A stretch of DNA of 64,000 nt, from positions 1 to 64,000 of the forward strand of contig NZ_WUTW01000008.1 of the NCBI RefSeq assembly GCF_009831215.1, read 5' to 3'. Made by a program: the position numbers and the translations under genes. The stretch is from Actinomadura rayongensis. Lineage in GTDB: Bacteria > Actinomycetota > Actinomycetes > Streptosporangiales > Streptosporangiaceae. The notes below the pieces were generated by a model. That model made no database searches, was not told where the DNA came from, and saw only the letters and a program-made list of their open reading frames with translations. Positions 25,020 through 33,213 of the stretch are shown in pieces (position 1 is the first letter of the stretch; each line of letters opens with the position of its first letter).

Positions 25020-26627
25020 ATGGAGTTCGACAGGGCGCCCCGCGCGCGCCGGACGCCGTTCGTGGTGCTCTGGCGGCTCATCGACGGACGTCCCGGCGAC
25101 TCGCGGACGGTGATCGTCCGCCGCGCCCGGCGCCTGGTCACGATCGCCACGGGCCTGGCCAACCTCGGCGGCGCGCTGGTCGTCTTCCTGTTCACGCTCG
25201 TCGTGCCGAACCCCGACGGCGACATCCCGGGCCGGCTGGAGACGATCAACGTCTGGCTGTTCACCGTCTACGTCACGCTGGCGGTGCCGGTCGGGCTGGT
25301 GCTCGGCGCGCGGGTGTTCCGGGGCGTCCGGCGGATCGTGGAGCGGGACGAGGGCGCGCGGCCCGGCGAGCGGTCCGCGCTGCTGTACGCGCCGCTGCGG
25401 ATGATGGCCGTCCACCTGATGCTGTGGGGCATCGGCTCGGTCGGCTGGGTCGTGATCAACGCCGTCTTCTCGCCGCTGCTGGCCGCCAAGCTCGGCCTGA
25501 CGAGCCTGCTCGGCGGGCTCACGACCTGCACGATCGTCTACCTGCTCACCGAGCGGCTGCTGCGCCGCGCCGTCACGGCCGCGCTGCGCTCGGGGACCCC
25601 GGCGCGGACCGGGCTGCCGGGCGTGGTGGCCCGGTCGGTGCTGGCGTGGGCGCTCGGGACGGCGGTGCCGATCCTCGGGCTCGTCGCGCTCGCCGTCGGC
25701 TCGCTCGTCTTCGCGCGGGTGACGCTGCGGGACTTCGCCGTGGCCGCCCTCGTCCTCGGCGGGACGGCGCTCGTCGTCGGGTTCGCCGTCACCTACGGCG
25801 CCGCGCACGCCATCGCCGACCCGGTGGAGTCGGTGCGGTTCGGGCTCGCGCGCATCGAACGCGGCGACCTGGACGTGGAGGTGCCCGTCTACGACGCCAG
25901 CGAGGTCGGCCTGTTGCAGGCCGGGTTCAACCACATGGCGGCGGGCCTGCGCGAGCACGAACGCCTGCAAGACCTGTTCGGACGGCAGGTCGGCCCGGAC
26001 GTCGCCCGCGTCGCGCTCGAACGCGGCATCGACCTCGGCGGCGAGACGCGCCGGGTCGCGGTGCTGTTCGTGGACATCATCGGCTCGACGCGGCTGGCCG
26101 CCGACCGGCCGCCGAGCGAGGTCGTCGCGCTGCTCAACGCGTTCTTCGGCGTGGTCGTCGAGGTCGTCGGACGGCACGGCGGCTGGATCAACAAGTTCGA
26201 GGGCGACGCGGCGCTGGCGATCTTCGGCGCTCCGCTGGACCTGGACGGCGCGCCCGCCCGCGCCCTCGCGGCGGGCCGCGAGCTGGCCGCCCGGCTGCGC
26301 GCCGAGGTGACGGGCGTGTCGGCGGCCGTCGGGGTGTCGGCGGGCGAGGCCGTCGCCGGGCACATCGGCGCCGAGGAGCGGTTCGAGTACACCGTCATCG
26401 GCGACCCGGTGAACGAGGCCGCGCGGCTCACCGACCTCGCCAAGTCGACGCCCGCGCTCGTGCTGGCGGCCGGTTCGGTCGTCGCGGCGGCGGGCGATCC
26501 CGAGGCCGCGCACTGGGAACTCGGCGAGGAGGTCGTGCTGCGCGGCCGGACCGAGCCCACCCGGCTCGCCGCCCCGGTGCCCGAGCCCGCCGCCGAGGCG
26601 GAGACGGCGGACGCGGCCGGACGCTAG
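25020..26627 (+). CDS. Six-TM HAMP class III adenylate/guanylate cyclase
   Basis: 535 aa from ATG 25020. Six hydrophobic segments in the first ~265 residues are followed by a HAMP linker (RFGLARIERGDLDVEVPVYD) and a class III cyclase domain (~345-515). Metal-binding aspartates lie in AVLFVDIIGSTRLA and NKFEGDAALAIFG; the transition-state Asn/Arg region is VIGDPVNEAARL. The architecture and length match mycobacterial Rv1318c/Rv1319c/Rv3645. It should make cAMP at the membrane in response to an unknown signal. It converges with the lipoprotein gene, overlapping by 4 bases (CTAG). Confidence 0.93.
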   Translation: MEFDRAPRARRTPFVVLWRLIDGRPGDSRTVIVRRARRLVTIATGLANLGGALVVFLFTLVVPNPDGDIPGRLETINVWLFTVYVTLAVPVGLVLGARVFRGVRRIVERDEGARPGERSALLYAPLRMMAVHLMLWGIGSVGWVVINAVFSPLLAAKLGLTSLLGGLTTCTIVYLLTERLLRRAVTAALRSGTPARTGLPGVVARSVLAWALGTAVPILGLVALAVGSLVFARVTLRDFAVAALVLGGTALVVGFAVTYGAAHAIADPVESVRFGLARIERGDLDVEVPVYDASEVGLLQAGFNHMAAGLREHERLQDLFGRQVGPDVARVALERGIDLGGETRRVAVLFVDIIGSTRLAADRPPSEVVALLNAFFGVVVEVVGRHGGWINKFEGDAALAIFGAPLDLDGAPARALAAGRELAARLRAEVTGVSAAVGVSAGEAVAGHIGAEERFEYTVIGDPVNEAARLTDLAKSTPALVLAAGSVVAAAGDPEAAHWELGEEVVLRGRTEPTRLAAPVPEPAAEAETADAAGR

Positions 26628-27385
26628 CCGGCGGCGAGCGACGCGCCGGTCAGCGTCGTCGCGAACGCGGCGAAGCCGGGGCCGGTCTCCTCGCCGACGT
26701 ACACGTCCGCGTGGTGCTGGCCGCCGTAGCCGGGACGGAACAGGTCCGTGACGGTGAAGGTCGCCCGCCGGAACGCCGCGCAGACGTCCGCCGGGACGGC
26801 CCTGCCCGCGTCGTCCCGGCCGCAGTCGGTGACCAGGAACCGCTGCCCGCGCGCGAGGACGGACCGGTCGGCCGCCGCCGTCCGCCACGCGACGAGCGGG
26901 TGCGCCCCCGAGTCGCGCGTGGAGTCGTCCAGCCACCAGCCGACGCTGTGCGACCAGTTGAGGTAGCGGCCCTTGTTCGGGCCGGACGTGAGGCGCCCGG
27001 CGCCCTCCATCTGCACGACCGCGAGGAAGTCCTCTGGGTAGGAGCCGAGCGGCGTCCGTCCGTGCGAGCAGTGCAGCTCCGGGCAGCCTTTGACGGCCTT
27101 CGGCTTGCCGTGGTGCAGCGACTCCACCGCCGTGTAGTACGTGGTGATCTTCCAGCTCCCCGGCTTGCCCAGCGGCTTGCCGGGCCTCCCGTCCGGCGCG
27201 CTCTCGGGCGACGCGGACGACACGGACGGCGCGGGCGAGGCGGGGGAGGCGGACGGCGACGGCGCGGCGGCGACGGGCGGCGGCGCGGCCTCCTGCACGG
27301 CCGCGTCCGACCGGGCGCCGCAGCCTGCGAGCGCGCCCAGCAGGGCGAGGCCGCCGACGGCCGCGCCCGGACCCCGCATCCGCAT
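26624..27385 (-). CDS. Secreted lipoprotein with predicted double-psi beta-barrel/3D-like domain
   Basis: 253 aa from ATG 27385. A lipoprotein signal ends at lipobox LAGC (C22). A Pro/Ala/Ser-rich linker (~25-70) is followed by a ~180-residue domain: WKITTYYTAVESLHHG, CPELHCSHG, GAGRLTSGPNKGRYLNW, RFLVTDCGRD and YGGQHHADVYVGEE. The G-x-TDCGR...D-x-Y-V pattern resembles double-psi beta-barrel (3D/RlpA/expansin-like) proteins that bind peptidoglycan. This is a fold-level guess. Four cysteines could pair outside the cell. Confidence 0.7.
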   Translation of the reverse strand: MRMRGPGAAVGGLALLGALAGCGARSDAAVQEAAPPPVAAAPSPSASPASPAPSVSSASPESAPDGRPGKPLGKPGSWKITTYYTAVESLHHGKPKAVKGCPELHCSHGRTPLGSYPEDFLAVVQMEGAGRLTSGPNKGRYLNWSHSVGWWLDDSTRDSGAHPLVAWRTAAADRSVLARGQRFLVTDCGRDDAGRAVPADVCAAFRRATFTVTDLFRPGYGGQHHADVYVGEETGPGFAAFATTLTGASLAAG

Positions 27386-27577
27386 GGAACCCCCGCCTTC
27401 CGGACGTGCCGGACGCACGCCGCCCGCGACCCTATGCCGCGCGCCGCCCGCGCGTCTGCCCGGAGCTACACGAATCTGTCCGTTCCGGTCGGCGTTCGGC
27501 CACCGCAAAATGGGGTTTGACCAGGTCTTTTCCCCGATGTCTGTTTGATCCTTTTCCTGGCGGGGACTCGTTGCCGC

Positions 27578-27724
27578 ATGGCATTCATTCTGTGGCTCAT
27601 CGCCGTCATCCTGGTCGTCGGGGGCATCTACGTGATCCTCGCCCGACGCGAACTGCTCTGGGGCATCGTCCTCATCGTCGTGGGCCTGCTCGTCGGCCCG
27701 GGAGGTGTCAGCATCTTCCACTGA
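27578..27724 (+). CDS. GPGG-motif small membrane protein
   Basis: 48 aa from ATG 27578. Two membrane helices (FILWLIAVILVVGGIYVIL and LLWGIVLIVVGLLVG) flank the loop ARREL, and the C-terminus carries the GPGG motif that names this actinobacterial family. The function is not known. It is preceded by a TTGACC -35-like element at 27517-27522 without a good -10, and followed by a strong hairpin. It is easily missed because of its size. Confidence 0.85.
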   Translation: MAFILWLIAVILVVGGIYVILARRELLWGIVLIVVGLLVGPGGVSIFH

Positions 27725-27756
27725 CCCCGGCGCCCGCGCGGCGCCGCCTCCGCGAA

Positions 27757-27786
27757 CGGCCCGCGTGCAGCGATGCACGCGGGCCG
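27757..27786. terminator. Bidirectional terminator hairpin
   Basis: CGGCCCGCGTGC (27757-27768) and GCACGCGGGCCG (27775-27786) form a perfect 12-bp stem with a 6-base loop. It lies between the converging GPGG and MBL genes. There is no T-run, as usual in actinomycetes. Confidence 0.85.
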
Positions 27787-27801
27787 CGCGCCGGAAGGGC
27801 G

Positions 27802-28467
27802 TCACCAGCCCCGCGCGCGCCACTCCGGCAGCGACGGCCGCTCCCGGCCGAGCGTGGAGTCCTTGCCGTGGCCCGGATAGAACCAGGTCGCGTCGGGCAG
27901 GCGGTCGAACACGCGCTCCTCGACGTCCGCGAGCAGACTCTCGAACCGCGTCGGGTCGCCCCAGGTGTTCCCGACGCCGCCGGGGAACAGGCTGTCCCCG
28001 GTGAACAAGTGCGGGTGGCCGGACAACGACCCGTCGGCGTCGTACAGCAGGGCGATCGACCCCGGCGTGTGGCCCCGCAGATGGATCACCTCCAGCGTCA
28101 CCGCGCCGAACGTGAACGTGTCGCCGTCCTCCACCGGCGCCGTCACCGGGACGGGCAGCGGCTCGGCGTCGAACGGGTGCGCGGTGACCGGAGCGCCCGT
28201 CGCCCCCGCCACCTCCGCGAGCGCCTCCCAGTGGTCCTGGTGGCGGTGCGTCGTGACGATCCGCGCGAGCGGCCCGCCGCCGACCAGGCCGAGCAGCCGC
28301 GGCGCCTCGTTGGCCGCGTCGATGAGGATCTGCTCGCCGGTCGCGGGGCAGCGCAGCAGGTAGGCGTTGTTGTCGTAGGGCCCGACCGCGACCTTCGTGA
28401 TCGTCAGGCCGGGCAGCTCGCGGACGTCGGGCGCGCCGCCGACCGCGACGTCTCCGGTGTACGTCAT
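27802..28467 (-). CDS. MBL-fold hydrolase, glyoxalase II-like
   Basis: 221 aa from ATG 28467. The metal motif TTHRHQDHWEAL (H-x-H-x-D-H) is followed by RGHTPGSIALLY, FTGDSLFPGG and the final histidine in YPGHGKDSTLG. It resembles the hydroxyacylglutathione-hydrolase-like group widespread in actinomycetes. These hosts lack glutathione and use mycothiol, so a mycothiol or other thioester substrate is possible but unproven. It is divergent from the Crp-NB-ARC-TPR gene. Confidence 0.9.
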   Translation of the reverse strand: MTYTGDVAVGGAPDVRELPGLTITKVAVGPYDNNAYLLRCPATGEQILIDAANEAPRLLGLVGGGPLARIVTTHRHQDHWEALAEVAGATGAPVTAHPFDAEPLPVPVTAPVEDGDTFTFGAVTLEVIHLRGHTPGSIALLYDADGSLSGHPHLFTGDSLFPGGVGNTWGDPTRFESLLADVEERVFDRLPDATWFYPGHGKDSTLGRERPSLPEWRARGW

Positions 28468-28649
28468 CGTCCCTCCCGTCGAGGTCCCGTGGCGGACAGC
28501 GCCCATCTTCGCGCATCGCCCGCGCCGCCGCGTCCCCGGCCGCGTCACGGGACGCATTCCGTTCGTGGCGTACGGCGCGGAAAATCACGCGCGTCCGGTT
28601 CATCATGGTCGGCGGGACGGCTCGGGACCCGTCGGGAAGAGGTGAACCG

Positions 28650-31600
28650 TTGCTCCACGACCCCGCGCGGCCGGGCGGTTTCTGGGACCAGCTCGCGCCG
28701 TCGGACCGGGAGGCGCTGCGCGCGATGGGCCACGGCCTGCGGGTCCGCCCCGGGACGGCGCTGCTGCACCAGGGGGAGGCGGCGGGCGGCGTCCGCGTGC
28801 TGTTCGCGGCGGGGCCGCCGACGGCCGGGACCGTCCTCGCCAAGGAGATCGTCGGCTCCAGCGAGGGCCACGAGTCGATCATCGACCTGTTCGGGGCGGG
28901 CGACCTCGTCGGCGGGCTCGCGCCGTGGGGCGGGCCGCAGCGCGGGACGGTCGTCGCGCTCGACCACCTCGTCGTGCTCCGCGTGGACCGCCGCCAGTTC
29001 GGCCGCCTGCTCGCCGCCGGGCCGCAGATCGCCGGGGCGCTCATGCGGACCCTGGCCGCCGACCAGGCCCGCGCCGGCCGCCGGCACGCGCTGCGCGCCG
29101 CCGAGCACCCCCAGCGGCTGGCCTGCCACCTCCTGGAACTCGCCGAGCGGTTCGGCACGGCCGGCCCGGACGGGTGCCGCGTCCCGGGCCGGCTGAGCCA
29201 GGCCGACCTCGCGAACTGGTCCGGGCTGTCGCGCGAGACGCTCGTCCGGTGGTTCCGGGTCTGGCGGGCCGACGGCGTCCTGTCCCGCCGCGCCCGGCCG
29301 CTGACGATCCTCGACCCCGCCGCGCTGCGCCGCGCCGCCGGGCCGTGGGCCGCCGACCCGCCGCCCGCCGCGCCCGCCGTCCCGGCCGCCGCGCTCCCCG
29401 CCGGGATCGCCGCGCCCGACCCCGAGCCGCTGGAGCCGGGCGGCCCGCCGCGCCGCCTGCCCGCCGACAAGCCGTCCTTCACCGGCCGGTCCCTCAGCCT
29501 CGCCAAGCTCGACCTGCTCGTCGGGAGCGGGCCGCGCGGCGTGCTCGTCCAGGGCATGGCGGGCGTCGGGAAGACCACGCTCGCGATCCACTGGGCGCAC
29601 CGCGCCGCCGACCGCTTCCCCGACGGGGTGGTCTTCGCCGACCTGCGCGGCACGACCCCGAGCCCGCTCACCCCCGCCGGGGCGATGGGCCGGGTGCTGC
29701 GGGCGCTCGGCGTCCCCGGCGACCGGCTGCCGCGCACCGAGGACGAGCTGGCCGCCCAGTGCCGCGCGCTGCTCGGCGGACGGCGGACGCTGCTCGTCCT
29801 GGACGACGCCGCCGAGTCCGGGCAGGTCGCGCCGCTGCTGGCGGCCGTGGACGCGGGCCTCGTCGTCGTCACCGCCCGCCGCCGGATGCCCGACCTCGTG
29901 GAGGGCACGGGCCTGCGGACGCTGGAACTGGGGCAGATGGGCGCGGCCGAGGCCGTCGACCTGATCGCCGCCGTCCTCGGGCCGCGCGACCCGCGCGTCC
30001 GGGCCGAGCGCCGCGCCGCGCAGCGCCTCGCCGACAAGTGCGGACGGCTGCCGCTCGCCCTGTCGCTCGTCGCGGCCCGGCTCGCCGAGGATCCCGCCGC
30101 GTCGATCGCCGGGACCGTCCGGAAACTGGCCGGTACGGAGGCGTACGCGCCCGGGATGGTCGTCCTGCGCACCGGACTCGGCCCCACCATCGAGGTCGCC
30201 TACCGGAGCCTGCGCCCCGACCAGCGCGCCGCGTTCCGGCTGCTCGGCCTCGCGCCCGGCCCGGACTTCTCCGCCGCGTCGCTCGCCGCGCTCACCGGCC
30301 GCGACGCCGCCGGGGCCGCCGACTGCCTGGACGGCCTCCGGCAGGCGTACCTCGTCCAGGACGCCGCGCCCGGCCGGTACCGGATGCACGACCTCGTCCG
30401 CGCGTTCGCCCGCGAGCGCGCGCTCGCCGAGGACGCCGACAGCGACCGGATCGCCGCCCAGCGCCGCCTGCTCGCGTCGTGCCTGGCGGGCGCCCTGGCC
30501 GCCGGGGACGCCCTCGGCCGCCGCCGCAGGCCCCGCGTCGCCACCGGCCCGCCCGCCGCGCCGCCGATGACCAGGACCGAGGCCGTCGCGTGGTTCGAGG
30601 CCGAGCGGCGCACGCTGGTCGCCGCCGTCCACCAGGCCGCCGGGCTCGGCCTGCACCGGACGTGCCTGCGCCTCGCCGACGCCCTGTTCGACTTCCAGGA
30701 GTTCCGCCGCTACAGCGATGACAACGTCGCCGTCCACCTGGCGGGCCTGCGGTCGGCCCGCGCGCGGGAGGACTGGGCCGCCGCGGCCGTCATGCTGCAC
30801 AACCTCGCGGTCGCGCACTTCGAGCTGGGTCGGTCCGTCCAGGCCATCGGGTACGCCGAGGACGCCCGGCGCGGGTTCCGCTCCGCCGAGCCGCACGACG
30901 CGTTCGGCGAGGCCGCCGCGCTCACCACCCTCGCCGAGATCCACGGCGCCCTCGGCCGCTACGCCACCGCGATCGAGCACGCCCGGCACGCCCTGGCCAT
31001 CCACCGGGCGCGCGGCGACGCGGCCGGCGCCGCCCGCGCCCACGAGACCCTGGCCCGCGCGGGCGTCGGGCGCACCGACTACGACGCGGCCGAGCGCGAC
31101 GCCCGCCGCGCGATGGCGCTGCGCCGCGCGACCGGGGACGGCCCCGGGCTCGCCGCCACCCTGCTGACGCTCGCGCAGATCCAGCGGCGGCGCGGCGACG
31201 TCCAGCAGGCCGTCGTGTACGTCCTGGAGGCCCTGGAACTGCGGCAGGAGGAGGGCGACCGGCCGGGCGCCGCGCAGGCGCTCACCGAGCTGGCCCGGAT
31301 GCACGCCACCCTCGGCCTGCGCGACCTGGCCCGCCGCGACGCCGACCTGGCGCTGCGCACCAGCCGCTCCCTCGGCGCCCGCCACGGCGAGGCCCGCGCG
31401 CTCGCCACGCTCGGGCGGCTGGAGTGCGACGCGGCCCGGTTCGCCGAGGCGTTCACCCACTGCGGACGGGCCCTGCGCCTGCACCGGGAGATCGGCGACC
31501 GGCACGGCGAGGCCGAGGTCCTGGCCCGGACGGGCATGGTCCACGGCCGTCTCGGCCGCTTCCACGAGGCCCGCGAGCACCTGGAACGCGCCCTGGAGAT

Positions 31601-32363
31601 CCGCCGCGAGCTGGGCGACCGGCACGGCGAGGCGCACGACCTGGAACAGCTCTCGATCGTCCTGCGCGGGCTGGAGCGCGACGCCGAGGCGTTCGTCGTC
31701 GGCCTGGAGGCGCTGGACCTGTTCCACGGGCTCGGCGCGCGCGGCGGCGTCGCCGGGACGCTCGGCAGCCTCGCCCGCACCTACCTCGGCCTCGGCCTGC
31801 ACGCCGAGGCCGAGCACGCCGCGCGGCAGGCGCTGCGGCTGCGCGCGGAGATCGGCGACCGGTACGGGACGGGCGTCGGCATGGACACGGTCGCGGCCGT
31901 CCTGCACGGCGGCGGCCGGCCCGCCGAGGCGCTGACCGCCGCCCGCGAGGCGCTGCGGGTCCTCGGCGAGGTCGGGGACCGGCACGGGGCGGGCGTGGCG
32001 CTCGCCCGGCTGGCGGCGATCCACCTCGACCTCGGCGACGCGCCCGCCGCCCTCGCGACCGGACGCCGCGCGCTGGACCTCGCGGCCGACCTCGGCGACG
32101 CCCGCGAGCAGGCCGTCTCGCTGCACGTCATGGGCCGGGCGTGCCAGTCGCTCGGCCGTCCCGCCGAGGCGGCCGACCACCTGCGCGCCGAGATCGGGAT
32201 CCGCCGGGACCTGGCCGACCACCGGGGCCGGCGGCAGGCGCTGGAACGGCTGGCCGAGGCGTGCGCGGCGCTCGGCGACCGGGACGCGGCGGCGGACTGC
32301 CGGCGGCGCGTCCGGGCCATCGACCAGTGGCTGGCGTCGGAGGAGGCGACCCCGGCGGTGTGA
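28650..32363 (+). CDS. Crp-like regulator fused to NB-ARC NTPase and TPR repeats
   Basis: 1237 aa from TTG 28650 with AGAGGTG 6 bases upstream (ATG 28605 is an alternative). Domains in order: a cyclic-nucleotide-binding-like beta-roll (~8-125: LLHQGEAAGGVRVL, FGAGDLVGGLAPW, QRGTVVAL); a Crp-type winged HTH (~178-212: LSQADLANWSGLSRETLVRW); a STAND/NB-ARC NTPase with Walker A GMAGVGKTT (302-310), Walker B LLVLDD (~381), GRLPLAL (~466) and MHD (579-581); and about 13 TPRs (~690-1224, many with GDRHGEA turns). The layout parallels AfsR/SARP proteins but with a Crp rather than an OmpR-type head. The beta-roll lacks the usual Glu of the cAMP phosphate-binding cassette, so its ligand is open. It is probably a signal-integrating transcription factor; a defence role, as in other STAND proteins, is also possible. 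Confidence 0.88.
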   Translation: MLHDPARPGGFWDQLAPSDREALRAMGHGLRVRPGTALLHQGEAAGGVRVLFAAGPPTAGTVLAKEIVGSSEGHESIIDLFGAGDLVGGLAPWGGPQRGTVVALDHLVVLRVDRRQFGRLLAAGPQIAGALMRTLAADQARAGRRHALRAAEHPQRLACHLLELAERFGTAGPDGCRVPGRLSQADLANWSGLSRETLVRWFRVWRADGVLSRRARPLTILDPAALRRAAGPWAADPPPAAPAVPAAALPAGIAAPDPEPLEPGGPPRRLPADKPSFTGRSLSLAKLDLLVGSGPRGVLVQGMAGVGKTTLAIHWAHRAADRFPDGVVFADLRGTTPSPLTPAGAMGRVLRALGVPGDRLPRTEDELAAQCRALLGGRRTLLVLDDAAESGQVAPLLAAVDAGLVVVTARRRMPDLVEGTGLRTLELGQMGAAEAVDLIAAVLGPRDPRVRAERRAAQRLADKCGRLPLALSLVAARLAEDPAASIAGTVRKLAGTEAYAPGMVVLRTGLGPTIEVAYRSLRPDQRAAFRLLGLAPGPDFSAASLAALTGRDAAGAADCLDGLRQAYLVQDAAPGRYRMHDLVRAFARERALAEDADSDRIAAQRRLLASCLAGALAAGDALGRRRRPRVATGPPAAPPMTRTEAVAWFEAERRTLVAAVHQAAGLGLHRTCLRLADALFDFQEFRRYSDDNVAVHLAGLRSARAREDWAAAAVMLHNLAVAHFELGRSVQAIGYAEDARRGFRSAEPHDAFGEAAALTTLAEIHGALGRYATAIEHARHALAIHRARGDAAGAARAHETLARAGVGRTDYDAAERDARRAMALRRATGDGPGLAATLLTLAQIQRRRGDVQQAVVYVLEALELRQEEGDRPGAAQALTELARMHATLGLRDLARRDADLALRTSRSLGARHGEARALATLGRLECDAARFAEAFTHCGRALRLHREIGDRHGEAEVLARTGMVHGRLGRFHEAREHLERALEIRRELGDRHGEAHDLEQLSIVLRGLERDAEAFVVGLEALDLFHGLGARGGVAGTLGSLARTYLGLGLHAEAEHAARQALRLRAEIGDRYGTGVGMDTVAAVLHGGGRPAEALTAAREALRVLGEVGDRHGAGVALARLAAIHLDLGDAPAALATGRRALDLAADLGDAREQAVSLHVMGRACQSLGRPAEAADHLRAEIGIRRDLADHRGRRQALERLAEACAALGDRDAAADCRRRVRAIDQWLASEEATPAV

Positions 32364-32426
32364 GTGATCGTTCCATGGGAAGTGCGGTGGCACCGCCGTT
32401 AATGGGTCGCGACTCGGGAGGCCACT

Positions 32427-33041
32427 GTGCACGATGGGGGAATGGACGCCGCACCGCTCACCGACCGGCCTCCCGAACGGATCGTGCTGGACGACCTCGT
32501 CGTGCGCCGCTGGCGGCCGTCCGACGTCGCCGCCCTCGATCGGGCCGTCGCGGAGTCCTTCGCCGAACTGCACGAGTGGATGGCCTGGGCGGCGGAGCTT
32601 CCCACCCCGCGGGACCACGCGGCCTACCTCGCCGAGCGGGACCGGTCCTGGGCCGACGGGACGGAGTTCGCCTACGGGATCTTCGCGGCGGGCGGCGAGA
32701 AGGACGGCGCCCCGGTGCTCGGCGGCGCGGGCCTCCAGGTCCGTCCGCCCGTGACGCGTGAGATCGGTTACTGGGTCCACTCGGCCTACACCGGCCGGGG
32801 CATCGCGACCCGGGTCGCGGCGGCGCTGGTCCGGGCGGCGTTCGCGGCCCCCGGCGTCGAACGCGTCGAGATCCGGTGCGACGCGGCCAACGACGCCAGC
32901 GCCTCGGTCGCGCGCCGGCTCGGGTTCCTGCTCGAACGGACGGTCGAACGCGAGCCCGCGGCCCCCGGCGACACCGGCCGCGACCTGTGCTGGCTCCTCA
33001 CCCGCGACGACCTGCGGGAGGGCCGCGCGCGGCTGGGATGA
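32427..33041 (+). CDS. GNAT acetyltransferase (RimJ/RimL-like)
   Basis: 204 aa from GTG 32427, with GGGAGG 5 bases upstream; ATG 32442 is an alternative. It has a GNAT fold: REIGYWVHSAYTGRGIATRV carries the acetyl-CoA-binding Q/R-x-x-G-x-G/A-type loop, and VERVEIRCDAANDASASVARRLGF is typical of the RimJ/RimL group, which acetylates N-terminal amines or small amines. It follows the Crp-NB-ARC-TPR gene by 63 bp and may be cotranscribed. The substrate is unknown. Confidence 0.9.
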   Translation: MHDGGMDAAPLTDRPPERIVLDDLVVRRWRPSDVAALDRAVAESFAELHEWMAWAAELPTPRDHAAYLAERDRSWADGTEFAYGIFAAGGEKDGAPVLGGAGLQVRPPVTREIGYWVHSAYTGRGIATRVAAALVRAAFAAPGVERVEIRCDAANDASASVARRLGFLLERTVEREPAAPGDTGRDLCWLLTRDDLREGRARLG

Positions 33042-33077
33042 GACGAGGCCCGCGCCCGTTCCGGTGGCAAGTGGTGT

Positions 33078-33093
33078 TCGAACACGTGTACGG
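33078..33093 (+). promoter_or_regulatory. Probable LexA (SOS) box upstream of uvrA
   Basis: TCGAACACGTGTACGG matches the actinobacterial SOS consensus TCGAAC-N4-GTTCGA in 10 of 12 fixed positions, with the first half-site perfect. It lies 120 bp upstream of the uvrA GTG, in the only intergenic region before the gene. Confidence 0.6.
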
Positions 33094-33213
33094 TCGAAAT
33101 GAAGCGGCCGATGCCGCTGTTAACTCAACGGGGGAATCTCTCCCCGCCGCCGTGAACGGGACGCGCGCTGACGCGCCGTCGGCGCCCCATCAGAGGAACC
33201 GGAAGCCACCGCC

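Noticed and set aside
27517-27545. Sigma-A promoter for the GPGG gene
   Set aside because: TTGACC is a fair -35, but no TANNNT -10 lies at suitable spacing.
28650-29030. Canonical cAMP receptor assignment for the Crp-like domain
   Set aside because: The phosphate-binding cassette reads VGGLAPWGGPQRGT, without the usual Glu, so cAMP binding cannot be claimed.
26624-30190. A single 1188-codon minus-strand gene joining the DPBB-like lipoprotein to upstream DNA
   Set aside because: Only the last 253 codons carry a signal peptide and domain; the rest is antisense to the GPGG, MBL and Crp-STAND region.
28545-32780. 1411-codon antisense frame opposite the Crp-NB-ARC-TPR gene
   Set aside because: Its composition reflects third-position GC bias on the other strand; it shows no domain and crosses several real gene boundaries.
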